The notes below the pieces were generated by a model. That model had not been told where the DNA came from. It did not search any database and worked only from the letters and a program-made list of their open reading frames with translations. Of a stretch of 64,000 bases of DNA, positions 37,708-46,054 are shown in pieces. This DNA is from Paenibacillus sp. MMS20-IR301 (GTDB taxonomy: Bacteria; Bacillota; Bacilli; Paenibacillales; Paenibacillaceae), in assembly GCF_032302195.1 (NCBI RefSeq), contig NZ_CP135275.1, positions 4,340,001 to 4,404,000 on the forward strand, read 5' to 3'. The position numbers and the translations under genes are program-made. Positions within the stretch are counted from its first letter, which is position 1; every line of letters begins with the position of its first letter.

Positions 37708-38841
37708 TTATAGTACAATTAGCGGGCCGTGCGGCGTAAGTGTCTTGTTCTTGCCGGAATGCTTGGCCGTATAGAGCAGATTGTCGACATCCTCAAACAG
37801 CCTTTCCTTGGTGGTCCCTTCGGAATAGCTTTTGAGTCCAATGCTGACCGTGACCGCAGTGCCCTCCATCTCCTCATGGAACGTCTCCGACAGCTGCTGG
37901 CGGATCCAGTCCATCAGCACGAAGGCTTCCTCGAAGCCCTTCTCGAATAAGAGGATGGCAAACTCCTCACCGCCGTAGCGGGCGGCAATATCCGCAGGTG
38001 AAATGTATTCGCGGATCACCCGCGCCACCCGTGCCAGCACAAGATCTCCGGTGCGATGCCCGTATTTATCATTAATCTGCTTGAAGTTATCGATATCAAT
38101 CAGCGCGAGATGGAACGGGGCACCCTTGCTGCCGTATTCCAGCGCTTTTTCATAAAACTCGTGAAAAGAAATATGATTGTACAGCCCCGTCAGCGCATCG
38201 GTAGTGGACAGCTTGCGGATCACCGCATTCTCAATCATCAGATCCTGCTTAGCCGTCAGCGTCGCCTCCAGATCACTCACCAGCTCACGCCCGTTAATAA
38301 TAATGATGCCGACAACCAGCATGCTGACCAGCAGAAAGAGCGGAATAGCGATCAAGTCGAAATCAGTTAAATAATATTTAAATGTAGCATCTCCATAATA
38401 CAGAATCACAAAGGCAACCACCTGCAGCACAGAAGCGAACAAGGTTAGATCCAGCCTGAAAAAAATCGCCGAAGCAATAATCGGCAGCAGCATCAGCGCC
38501 CCGATAATCCGGATATCCATATTCAGATGAATAATGACCATCGCAATAATGGTCCCCGCCACAAACAGCATCATAAAAGAATGTTTAGGCACAGCGTAAT
38601 CCATAAACTGGACCACCCCGACCACAACCGCCATCAACAGTGTCGGATAGGTCAATACCCCCAAATAAAACGCCTTAGGCTCCATCGGATAGGTCGTAAA
38701 AAAATAGGCCGCGAGCTGCGCCAGAGCATGCAGAGCAATCACGAGCCAATACGTATATATAAACCGCTTAATCCACTTCCCCTGCCGGTAGGCAGAGGTA
38801 TCCGACGGCCCCATGAAATCTCTTAATCTCAAACCATTCAC
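37708..38841 (-). CDS. Membrane-bound GGDEF diguanylate cyclase
   Basis: A 377-residue protein with six or so N-terminal membrane helices (about residues 26-190) and a C-terminal GGDEF domain (about 215-372). The active site is YGGEEF, with the metal/substrate motif LALIDIDNFKQINDKYGHRTGD upstream, so it should make cyclic di-GMP. No RxxD inhibitory site is seen before GGEEF: the residues are ISPADIAAR. The start is uncertain: GTG 38841, TTG 38832 (5 bases after AGGTGA) or ATG 38814 are all in frame. Confidence 0.9.
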   Translation of the reverse strand: MNGLRLRDFMGPSDTSAYRQGKWIKRFIYTYWLVIALHALAQLAAYFFTTYPMEPKAFYLGVLTYPTLLMAVVVGVVQFMDYAVPKHSFMMLFVAGTIIAMVIIHLNMDIRIIGALMLLPIIASAIFFRLDLTLFASVLQVVAFVILYYGDATFKYYLTDFDLIAIPLFLLVSMLVVGIIIINGRELVSDLEATLTAKQDLMIENAVIRKLSTTDALTGLYNHISFHEFYEKALEYGSKGAPFHLALIDIDNFKQINDKYGHRTGDLVLARVARVIREYISPADIAARYGGEEFAILLFEKGFEEAFVLMDWIRQQLSETFHEEMEGTAVTVSIGLKSYSEGTTKERLFEDVDNLLYTAKHSGKNKTLTPHGPLIVL

Positions 38842-39014
38842 CTGCTGAACTTAGATTTGATCTACACATTTCTACTATCTTACCACGTTCTGCCCCGTGT
38901 CCGATACTCGCTTGCGGGATATGTACTAAATCCGGTGAATGCGGTTGGGGTTTGTGTGGGGGCAGAGGCGGAGCGGGGCGAGTGAAGCAAGCCATTCATT
39001 ACGGACTAGTCCCA

Positions 39015-39188
39015 ATGTTGTACGTAATACAACTCGGGTCCGCAAATACAAGGCTATTTACAAGGATTGTTGTATGAAATACATCAATATCCGTACTTAG
39101 CCGCTTAATTCATGAGGAATACTGCCTTTTATACAACAATATCTATTTTTGCTTGATATTATGGGCAGAATGTTGTATTACGTACAGG
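39015..39188. repeat. Intergenic repeat cluster, family A, copy set 1
   Basis: Four short palindrome-like units: AATGTTGTACGTAATACAAC (39014-39033), GATTGTTGTATGAAATACAT (39066-39085), TTTTATACAACAATATC (39129-39145) and AATGTTGTATTACGTACAGG (39169-39188). The interval 38842-39313 otherwise holds no gene. Confidence 0.55.
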
Positions 39189-39313
39189 AATATGGTTGGC
39201 GAGTTGAGTTTAGGTTTTATAGCCTATATTTTAGCTACAGACTTTGCAAAGTGTGCGACCAGCGACCACGGAGTGCAAAGATGTCGGGTAGCTCCGTCAG
39301 TATCGTCAATTTC

Positions 39314-39412
39314 ATTTCAATTCACGCACTCCATACGGAGTGGGACTACAAAATTGGGTGGGGATTCAAATTTAATTTTATTTCAATCCACACACTCCAT
39401 ACGGAGTGCGAC
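39314..39412 (-). CRISPR. Two-repeat CRISPR remnant (type I-C-like), array 1
   Basis: Two 33-bp repeats, 39314-39346 and 39380-39412, flank one 33-bp spacer. They have the same repeat as the larger arrays (minus-strand form begins GTCGCACTCCGTATGGAGTG). The first copy has changes (GTGGGAC end, TTCAC). No leader-like sequence adjoins either end, so it is probably inactive for acquisition. Confidence 0.85.
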
Positions 39413-39606
39413 CCTAACGGATAGGCCATTTACAAATACTCACCAAGTCAACCCATATGATTCTTCTATAACTTTTATAAGCAATATTTTAATTTGCATT
39501 TGGTCTAATACAGATTTCTCCCTATTTTGTAATAGTGGATTTTTTTCTCCGCCAAGTGCAACATTTCTCACCCAAAAGCCATCTTAATAGATAGAGGTGA
39601 TGCACA

Positions 39607-40605
39607 ATGAAACCAACTAACCTAATGAAGCGCGCGCAAAAAATGAGCATCGCGTGCGGAATCCTGGCTGCCAGCTTATCCTTCGGGGCATCTGCTTTTG
39701 CCTTCTCCGATCTGAGCGGCAACCCTGCCGAAACCAAAATCAATGCATTGCATAATGCAGGTGTGATCAACGGAATAACAAGCGATCTGTTCGCTCCGAA
39801 TGCTAAAGTAACCCTTGCGCAAGGGGTTCAATTCCTCGTCAAAGGACTGGCGCTTGCACCCCAGACGGATACGGGCAGCAGCTCTTCATCCGCCAGCAGT
39901 TTTTTTGATAATGTAAAAGATAATGCCTGGTACGCTTCCTCATTTCTCACTGCCAAGCAGAGCGGCTTGACCCTGGCGAAAAACGCTGATCCTAATGCAG
40001 CGATGACCCGTGCAGAGTTTGCACATCTGCTGACGGAAGCCTTGCAGAGCAAGGGTGATTTTCCGGTTACCAAAATGTATGTAATGGTCGAAGACGGCGA
40101 TAAGCTCTCTTCAGAGGTCATGAACAGTATGCAGATCTTGCTGAATACAAAAATTATTACGCTGGATAACGGAAAATTCCGTCCGGCAGACATCATCACC
40201 CGCTCCGAAGCTGCTGTTATGGTACATGATGCCGCTGAGTTTGCGGCGCGGGTAATCAACCAGAACGATACAGGAATTGAACCTTCTGAGCCGGAGCCGG
40301 TTCCGGCCAATAACTACATTTCGGATGTAGTCCTGGAAAAAGTGGCTGAAGGCGTCAATAAAGCTACGATCACCGTCGACAATCTGCCTAACCCCGGCTA
40401 CGGCCTGGCGGTAGAGCGGATCGATTTCACCAGCGGAAGCAAAGCAGTGATCTACTTCAAAGTGACCCTGCCCGACCCGGATATGATGTATCCGCAGGTT
40501 ATTACCAAAGGGACAGTGGTAACTTATCTGCCGGAAGGCTACACTGCTACAGCAGAGCCTGTAATGGGTTCGCGGTGGCTGCAGCCGGCAACCGATATTC
40601 AGTAA
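39607..40605 (+). CDS. Secreted SLH-domain protein with PrcB-like C-terminus, paralogue A
   Basis: A 332-residue protein. The signal peptide is MSIACGILAASLSFGASAFA. SLH-like repeats follow: FSDLSGNPAETKINALHNAGVINGITSDLFAPNAKVTLAQ, the DPNAAMTRAEFAHLLTEAL block and a third (FRPADIITRSEAAVMVHDA), covering about residues 35-215. The C-terminal domain (about 240-325) contains NPGYGLAVERIDF and YPQVITKGTVVTYLPEG and resembles the PrcB C-terminal domain. It is closely paralogous to the protein at 49374. ATG 39607 follows AGAGGTGATG. Probably wall-attached; the role is unknown. Confidence 0.82.
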   Translation: MKPTNLMKRAQKMSIACGILAASLSFGASAFAFSDLSGNPAETKINALHNAGVINGITSDLFAPNAKVTLAQGVQFLVKGLALAPQTDTGSSSSSASSFFDNVKDNAWYASSFLTAKQSGLTLAKNADPNAAMTRAEFAHLLTEALQSKGDFPVTKMYVMVEDGDKLSSEVMNSMQILLNTKIITLDNGKFRPADIITRSEAAVMVHDAAEFAARVINQNDTGIEPSEPEPVPANNYISDVVLEKVAEGVNKATITVDNLPNPGYGLAVERIDFTSGSKAVIYFKVTLPDPDMMYPQVITKGTVVTYLPEGYTATAEPVMGSRWLQPATDIQ

Positions 40606-40694
40606 TTTTAGCCGCAGATAGTAAGTGAACATGAAATGATCATACCCTGTATAGCGCTAATTATAGAATAGGAAGCTGAGCAGGACTTGTAACA

Positions 40695-40730
40695 AAGAAG
40701 AAGCAGTCTCCCGGGAGGCTGCTTCTTTTT
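40695..40730 (+). terminator. Terminator of SLH-PrcB paralogue A gene
   Basis: AAGAAGCAGTCTCC pairs with GGAGGCTGCTTCTT (40698-40727) and a T-run follows, about 90 bases after the stop. Confidence 0.85.
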
Positions 40731-40784
40731 AATACTTATTAGTTGATTAAAGTATCAAGTTAGCGGAAGATGAGTTTCGTTCAC

Positions 40785-41228
40785 TCAATCCCAAAAAGCG
40801 ACAATTTGATTTAGTTTTTTTAAATCATTTGGGGCAATTTTCAATGTCGATGCTGGTTCTCCCGTACCTCCGTAAACAAATGGATAATGAAAAAGCCCCC
40901 TATCTACGATACAAGGCAAAGAAAGCACTAAGGGGACACTACCAACAGTATATCCGGTTATTTGCTGTACTTCTTTTGGGGTTGCCATTTTCAACTGGTT
41001 GCATGCTAAAAGGCCTGTCACTTCTTCTAAATTTACACGCCCACGATTTCCAGAAACAATCATTGCAAAATATCCTTTTTCTGACTTGAGAATTAACGTA
41101 GGTGCTGTTTGACCTATTTCAATTCCAAAATAATCTGCGCCTTCCTGGGCTGTACGAATCTGTTTTTCATGATGAATAATCTCATATTGCACCTCTTTTT
41201 CTTGCAAAATCGATTTTAGATTATTCAT
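40785..41228 (-). CDS. YbaK/ProX-type aminoacyl-tRNA deacylase
   Basis: A 147-residue YbaK/EbsC-fold protein, likely a trans-editing enzyme that hydrolyses mischarged tRNA. The family lysine and glycine regions are visible: TAPTLILKSEKGYFAMIVSGNRGRVNLEEV, TPKEVQQITGYTVGSVPLVL and FVYGGTGEPASTLKIAPNDL. Substrate specificity cannot be read from the sequence. ATG 41228 is chosen because AAAGGAG lies 11 bases upstream and inside the longer TTG-initiated frame. Confidence 0.85.
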   Translation of the reverse strand: MNNLKSILQEKEVQYEIIHHEKQIRTAQEGADYFGIEIGQTAPTLILKSEKGYFAMIVSGNRGRVNLEEVTGLLACNQLKMATPKEVQQITGYTVGSVPLVLSLPCIVDRGLFHYPFVYGGTGEPASTLKIAPNDLKKLNQIVAFWD

Positions 41229-41350
41229 AAATAGGTGTACTCCTTTCAAATAGTTGAAATGGCTATGATGTTTTTAAAAGTTGGACCTTCGTGAAATTCG
41301 CTTTTTCCCATGCACCTAACACCACTGTTCTTGCTCGTAGTTCTTTGCCG

Positions 41351-41656
41351 GCTTGGAATACATGCACTCCTACTGAGTGCGACTGGAACTACACTGATCC
41401 AGAGAATGACCCACAGGAATTTCAATCCACGCACTTTATAAGAAGTGCGACTGAGGACACCACCGATTGGTACAGCATCGTCAACATATTTCAATCCACA
41501 CACTCCACACGGAGTGCGACAGCTCACAGTTTTGGATATCAATACATTGTCAGAAATTTTAATCCACACACTCCACACGGAGTGCGACAGCCTAGCCTCC
41601 AGATCCGCGCGTTGAGCGTCGATATTTCAATCCACGCACTCCACACGGAGTGCGAC
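41351..41656 (-). CRISPR. CRISPR array 2 (type I-C-like), 5 repeats, 4 spacers
   Basis: Repeats lie at 41351-41383 (strongly degenerate), 41419-41451 (degenerate), 41488-41520, 41556-41588 and 41624-41656. The spacers are 35-36 bp. The repeat read on the minus strand is GTCGCACTCCGTGTGGAGTG followed by TGTGGATTGAAAT, a type I-C form. Degeneration at the low-coordinate end and the leader at the high end show transcription on the minus strand. No cas gene is present in the window. Confidence 0.93.
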
Positions 41657-41837
41657 AGCGGAAATAAGCCTAAATCATCCTGTCCCCATATCAATTCAAT
41701 ACAATTCCATAAAAGAGTAATACAAAAAGCATCGATTAACCATTGACTTTCTATGGATACTATCTATTTCTTAGAGTTTCGACAAATTCTGAGATGCGAA
41801 GGAACCAGGGATTTCATGGGAGCTTAGGATTCGCACC
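41657..41837 (-). promoter_or_regulatory. Leader of CRISPR array 2
   Basis: A non-coding stretch next to the newest repeat. Positions 41777-41837 match the leader of array 3 at 53 of 61 positions, including TTTCGACAAATTCTGAG and ATTCGCACC. An imperfect inverted repeat GATGCGAA/TTCGCACC lies inside it. Confidence 0.75.
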
Positions 41838-42003
41838 AGTGCCGGGCTACCATAGAACTCCAATGAATTTATATTCTGCAAAAGTAATTCGTTTCCTCTA
41901 ACCTGCACGTTTCTGGGTATTAAAACTGTCCACATAGTGCGGGAATCGCAGAACTAGGAGCGAGGTATATTTCACAACATTTCCACAAATACTAATTTAT
42001 AAA

Positions 42004-42018
42004 TTTACAAATTGTAAA
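42004..42018. promoter_or_regulatory. Palindrome TTTACAA-A-TTGTAAA, likely operator of the XRE gene
   Basis: A perfect 7-bp inverted repeat, 8 bp upstream of the -35 element of the XRE/ImmA/PIN operon. Autoregulation by the XRE protein is the natural expectation. Confidence 0.55.
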
Positions 42019-42025
42019 AATATTT

Positions 42026-42054
42026 TTCGCAATGCACAGTGATTACTCTATAAT
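42026..42054 (+). promoter_or_regulatory. Sigma-A promoter of the XRE/ImmA/PIN operon
   Basis: TTCGCA (42026-42031) and TATAAT (42049-42054) are separated by 17 bp and lie 34 bp before the XRE start. Confidence 0.65.
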
Positions 42055-42087
42055 AATAAGTATAGAACAGAAAATGAGGTGTAAAAC

Positions 42088-42453
42088 ATGAGCATAAATT
42101 TTTTCGAGCATCGGGAGACGATTTCCAAAAACCTGGTGAACTTTCTGCGCCTGAAAGGTTACTCCAAATTATCTTTGTCCAAACAAGCAGATATCTCCCG
42201 TCCTACCATTGATCAAATTATTAAAGGTGAAAGTCCTAACCCTAAACAATACAATTCGCAGATTACAAAGATCAATCTTGCCTTTGATTTACCAGAGGAT
42301 TACTTCATTACTGCTCGAATTACCTTAACCCCAGCCCCTGCAGCCTATGCATACTCGGATCATAGTGCTGGCACAGCGAAAAATCCTGTAGTCAAGGAAC
42401 TATTGGATGGATTAGATAACGTATTAGACATTTATTCATTGTATATAAAGTAA
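42088..42453 (+). CDS. XRE-family helix-turn-helix protein
   Basis: A 121-residue DNA-binding protein: the helix-turn-helix spans about residues 10-55 (KNLVNFLRLKGYSKLSLSKQADISRPTIDQIIKGESPN). The C-terminal half is less ordered (TLTPAPAAYAYSDHSAGTAKN). It starts at ATG 42088 after GAGGTG and is 17 bp upstream of an ImmA/IrrE peptidase gene. XRE plus COG2856 (ImmA/IrrE) pairs act as mobile-element switches (ImmR/ImmA) or as antitoxin-like modules. Base composition is AT-rich compared with the core genes, suggesting transfer. Confidence 0.85.
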   Translation: MSINFFEHRETISKNLVNFLRLKGYSKLSLSKQADISRPTIDQIIKGESPNPKQYNSQITKINLAFDLPEDYFITARITLTPAPAAYAYSDHSAGTAKNPVVKELLDGLDNVLDIYSLYIK

Positions 42454-42470
42454 GGAGATGTCCATATAAC

Positions 42471-43295
42471 ATGCGGATTACCAGCGAAAACTTAGATGAG
42501 ACCGTGGAATTGAATTTGAAGATTGAGCGGCAAGTTGAGGAGCATATAGCCTATATCGAAAAGCGTTTAATTAAATGGAGATCTCTACCTCTTGAAGAAC
42601 GGGCTTACGAGATTCTAAAAGAATACAACCTTATTGAGATCCCTATACCGGATGAGAATTGGGGTGGAGCTATCCGGAAGTTCGCCAATGGAATAGCCGT
42701 CCCGATCATCAATACCGCACAACCACGATTGTATCAATATTTTATATATTGGCATGAAATATACCACTTAACTGAACATGAAGAAATGGACAGCCATCCT
42801 GAAGATTACGAGATTTCAACTGAATTTGATTTGAATGAGCGAAAAGCTGATTATTTTGCCAGCCAAATGATTTTTGGTCGTCATGATTTGTATGAATATT
42901 ATCTCTCACACAAACATAATGATTTCCTGGTTAATGTGGCCCATTGCATGAAATCCTTTAAAGCTCCATACAAAGCCGTGCTAATTCAACTATATCAGAT
43001 CGCAAAAAAGAACCAAAACAGTCAACTCCAAGAACAAATCAGACTTTATTTCGATAAACATTTGTCGGCGGCAGAGTGGTCAGCGATTTTCCATGAATAC
43101 GCACTAGATGATTCACTAATCAAGCCATCACTAGTAGCAAACCTAAGCCCCATTGTAGTTGCAATTAAAGAACAGATTGAAGCGCACCCGGATGTGGAAT
43201 TGTACCAGGATAATTGGAGAGTAGTAGAGAAATGGGCCAGGAAATACAGCGATGTTCAGAAGGAGTTAAAGGAGCATTGGAATGGGGAGTTATAG
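42471..43295 (+). CDS. ImmA/IrrE-family zinc metallopeptidase
   Basis: A 274-residue protein with the zinc site HEIYH (in YWHEIYHLTEHEEMD, about residues 98-113) and a downstream ERKADYFASQMIFG helix that supplies the third ligand and matches the COG2856 pattern. Such peptidases cleave cognate XRE repressors to relieve repression. Its C-terminal half (about 160-274) is an extra helical region. It overlaps the PIN-like gene by 14 bases. The spacing from AAGGAG to ATG is rather long (13 bases). Confidence 0.85.
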   Translation: MRITSENLDETVELNLKIERQVEEHIAYIEKRLIKWRSLPLEERAYEILKEYNLIEIPIPDENWGGAIRKFANGIAVPIINTAQPRLYQYFIYWHEIYHLTEHEEMDSHPEDYEISTEFDLNERKADYFASQMIFGRHDLYEYYLSHKHNDFLVNVAHCMKSFKAPYKAVLIQLYQIAKKNQNSQLQEQIRLYFDKHLSAAEWSAIFHEYALDDSLIKPSLVANLSPIVVAIKEQIEAHPDVELYQDNWRVVEKWARKYSDVQKELKEHWNGEL

Positions 43296-44121
43296 CGATC
43301 TTGAACAACGTATGCGTACAGCGAACAATCTGAAAATACTGATTTTGGATACCGGGAACATCCAATTTTTTTATCAGAACGCAGACTTACTTCCACACTC
43401 GTTCATTTTTAATCGTTTCGATATCGTTCTTATTCCTGGCTGGGTTCATGCAGAGTATGCTCATCATCCCGGAAAAGTCAGTTATATCGCTTCTCTTCCT
43501 CGGCCTTATTTTATCGTCGATGAAGTGAATGACTACTTACCCATGTTAGGGTACAGCGATAAAAAGTTGATGGAGCTATTTCGAATAGCTGCGCCCAACG
43601 AATAATCCCAAAGGTTTTTTAACCAGTATAAAGGAATTGGCGCCGAGGATTTCCCTGATGACTGGATCGATCAATATTATGAAAATGGATTCTTCACTCG
43701 CGAAATGCAGGCTATGGTTACGAAAAAGAATGCGGGGGAAGTCTCTGTCCTGACGTTATGCTTCTCATTACTCTCCCATTATCCCATACAGATTTCAAAC
43801 ATAGCTATCGCCTCAAGTGACCTCGGTATCATTAATATTAAGAACAGAATTGTACAAGAAGCAAACAAGGCTCCTCTAGAACTAGGAATACCAATTTCAC
43901 CATCCATTTCATATTTCAGTAAAGATGTATCCATGTTTACCGCTGTTAAAGAAGGAATTATCCAACCACATCAAGTCTCCGCTCTTCGTCCTAATTCCAG
44001 CTCTTCAACTTATGTAGAATTGTTCGCCGACGGAACCACTGCCCTCCACCGGCATTTGGTCCCTACGCCTTATTTTGAGGAAATGTGCAGGAAGCATCAC
44101 CGGTATAATATTATTTTTTAG
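43282..44121 (+). pseudogene. PIN-domain nuclease-like gene interrupted by an in-frame TAA
   Basis: A single reading frame of 279 coding positions continues across a TAA at 43603-43605. The first part (107 codons) has KILILDTGN, where a PIN first aspartate is expected, and PGWVHAEYAHHPGK with the next acidic residue. After the stop, NAGEVSVLTLCFSLL matches the PIN GE-x-x-x-L-x-L block and IAIASSDLGIINIKN carries the third aspartate. Start ATG 43282 follows AAAGGAG and overlaps the peptidase gene. The parts on both sides of the stop are needed for the active site, so the product is probably inactive unless the stop is read through or is a sequence error. Confidence 0.65.
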
Positions 44122-44273
44122 AAAAGTGGACTAGCTTATTGTTAAGTCAGACTCTCCCCGCCTCTGTTCCTGAGAGTTTGAAGAATAGTGCCAAGCCCCC
44201 CGGGAAAAAGCAGTTATTCGATAAACATTTCTGCAGATGGTGTTAATGTTCGGAATATGCGGACGGACTTATG

Positions 44274-44982
44274 ATTTCCACTCCGCCGCACTCCATAGGG
44301 AGCGCTACACCAAATGCTTGGCTGTGCGCCTACGCATTTAAAATTTCACTCCATACACTCCGTGTGGAGTGCAACGACAGCACCAACATTAATGATTTTA
44401 GAGCCAACAAATTTCAATCCACGCACTCCATACGGAGTGCGACGTAATTCTTTCAAATTTGGCATATGCCTGTGATATTTCAATCCACCCACTCCACAAG
44501 GAGTGCGACGATATGTTCGTCTGGAGCAATTACGATGCTCGCCAATTTCAATCCACACGCTCCATACGAAGTGCGACGTGTTTTATATCTATGGCGGAGA
44601 TGCCCCTGAAATTTCAATCCACACACTCCATACGGAGTGCGACGATATCCTCAATCTCGCGTTGATGCCGGACGGCTATTTCAATCCACACACTCCATAC
44701 GGAGTGCGACCTCCAGATCCTCCTGGCTGAACGGCTGCCGGTGACTATTTCAATCCACACACTCCATACGGAGTGCGACAAAGTCTCAAGAACAGTACCA
44801 TCAGCTCGATTAAATTTCAATCCACACACTCCATACGGAGTGCGACGATTGCATCGTCGTCATGGTTAATAGCGATATGAGGAATTTCAATCCACACACT
44901 CCATACGGAGTGCGACACATACGCGTGCGGGAACATGGCCGACAAGGAGATTTCAATCCACACACTCCATACGGAGTGCGAC
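44274..44982 (-). CRISPR. CRISPR array 3 (type I-C-like), 11 repeats, 10 spacers
   Basis: Repeats start at 44274 (degenerate, 35 bp), 44343, 44411, 44477, 44545, 44611, 44678, 44747, 44814, 44884 and 44950. The last six are identical 33-mers and earlier ones carry 1-6 changes. Spacers are 33-37 bp. The minus-strand repeat begins GTCGCACTCCGTATGGAGTG. The old, degenerate end is at low coordinates and the leader is at the high end. No cas genes adjoin it. Confidence 0.96.
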
Positions 44983-45164
44983 AGCGAAAACCAGCACAAT
45001 CTATGCTGTTCCCGCAACAATTCACTGCACTTCCCCCAAAACAATACTAAACTAAGTATCAATCTGCCATTGACCTTTCTTCAGTATTCTCAATTCCAGG
45101 TGGTTTCGACAAATTCTGAGGTGCGAAGGACCCGTGGATTTCATGTGAGCTTGCTATTCGCACC
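44983..45164 (-). promoter_or_regulatory. Leader of CRISPR array 3
   Basis: Positions 45104-45164 match the leader of array 2 at 53 of 61 positions. They include a perfect inverted repeat GGTGCGAA (45120-45127) / TTCGCACC (45157-45164). CCATTGAC is also shared with array 2 nearer the repeats. There is no gene here. Confidence 0.75.
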
Positions 45165-45251
45165 TCATACTTGCCCTCAATAACCCCATGATTCTTTATT
45201 CTACAAGTGTTATTAATTTCCTAGATGAAGTGCCCCAGAAAATAGAGTAAT

Positions 45252-45425
45252 TGCATTATGTACAATAGAATGCTTAAAGAACGGCCGAAAAATCTATTCT
45301 AATGTATTTCGTACAATTGTTTTCAGTTATATGAGCATAAACCTGCAAATCTAATGTATGAAGTGCAATAGATTCTAATTTCTGCCTGATTTTATTACTA
45401 TCCATTGTACAAAATACAATAGGAA
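45252..45425. repeat. Intergenic repeat cluster, family A, copy set 2
   Basis: Four units at about 45252-45272 (ATGTACAATAG), 45294-45319 (TAATGTATTTCGTACAATTG), 45352-45375 (TAATGTATGAAGTGCAATAG) and 45399-45425 (CCATTGTACAAAATACAATA), with a pitch of about 48-55 bp. The interval 45165-45564 holds no gene. Confidence 0.5.
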
Positions 45426-45564
45426 CTATTCATGCTCTCTTCCCCCGAAGCCCAGCCCGCTTTTAACGTACCCTTACTCTTAACCCGCAAAACAAAGTTC
45501 ATAGTATTACTAAACTTTAACCGGATTTACTTTAATGCATTTTTCCACAATCAAATATTCATGG

Positions 45565-45969
45565 CTAAGTATGAAAAACCGCCAACAGAAAAAGAAACAC
45601 ACAGCTTATCAGCCCAAACAGCTCAAGCGCAAATAGTCTGGAACGTTTTTTCCGGAAAAATACGATGGCGGGATGGGCCAGACTGGCTGCCATATATAGG
45701 AGCGACAGCAGCAGACCGAAGCTAAACAATGAGAATATAGGGTTATCTGCCAGAGGAACACCGATGAAAATGACCAGCAGAATGAGCACGGTCAGCAAAT
45801 ACAATAACAAGCGGGCAACAAGGATCACTGGTCCGGATTCCGCCGGCGGAAGGGTTTGCCCTTTACTTCTATACTTCTCCAGTGCCCGTTGTATCTCCTC
45901 GGGATTCTGTTTGCGCATTTTGTTCATTTCGTTCGCATTATCCATTCGCTGCTTCAGTCTTCTAAACAT
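45565..45969 (-). CDS. Membrane protein of unknown function
   Basis: A 134-residue protein with a charged N-terminal part (residues 1-50, rich in N, E, K, R) and three hydrophobic segments at about 52-70, 74-96 and 112-132. No family was recognised. ATG 45969 is preceded by GAGAGGAG at 8 bases; a longer frame to 45999 is not supported. Confidence 0.7.
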   Translation of the reverse strand: MFRRLKQRMDNANEMNKMRKQNPEEIQRALEKYRSKGQTLPPAESGPVILVARLLLYLLTVLILLVIFIGVPLADNPIFSLFSFGLLLSLLYMAASLAHPAIVFFRKKRSRLFALELFGLISCVFLFLLAVFHT

Positions 45970-46054
45970 GAGGCCTACTCCTCTCCCTTGCTGCTTCACT
46001 CTTTATATTATGCCGGACTTTCCCCCATCCTGCCTGCTGCTACGCCAAATCCCC

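Noticed and set aside
44510..44610. Spacers that translate to protein-like strings (e.g. VFYIYGGDAPE)
   Set aside because: Any phage-derived spacer can do so; without a database search no source can be named.
44346..45062. Several short ORFs with repeated SHSVWSVWIEI or NPHTPYGVR peptides
   Set aside because: They are translations of CRISPR repeats (a 33-bp repeat keeps the frame), not proteins.
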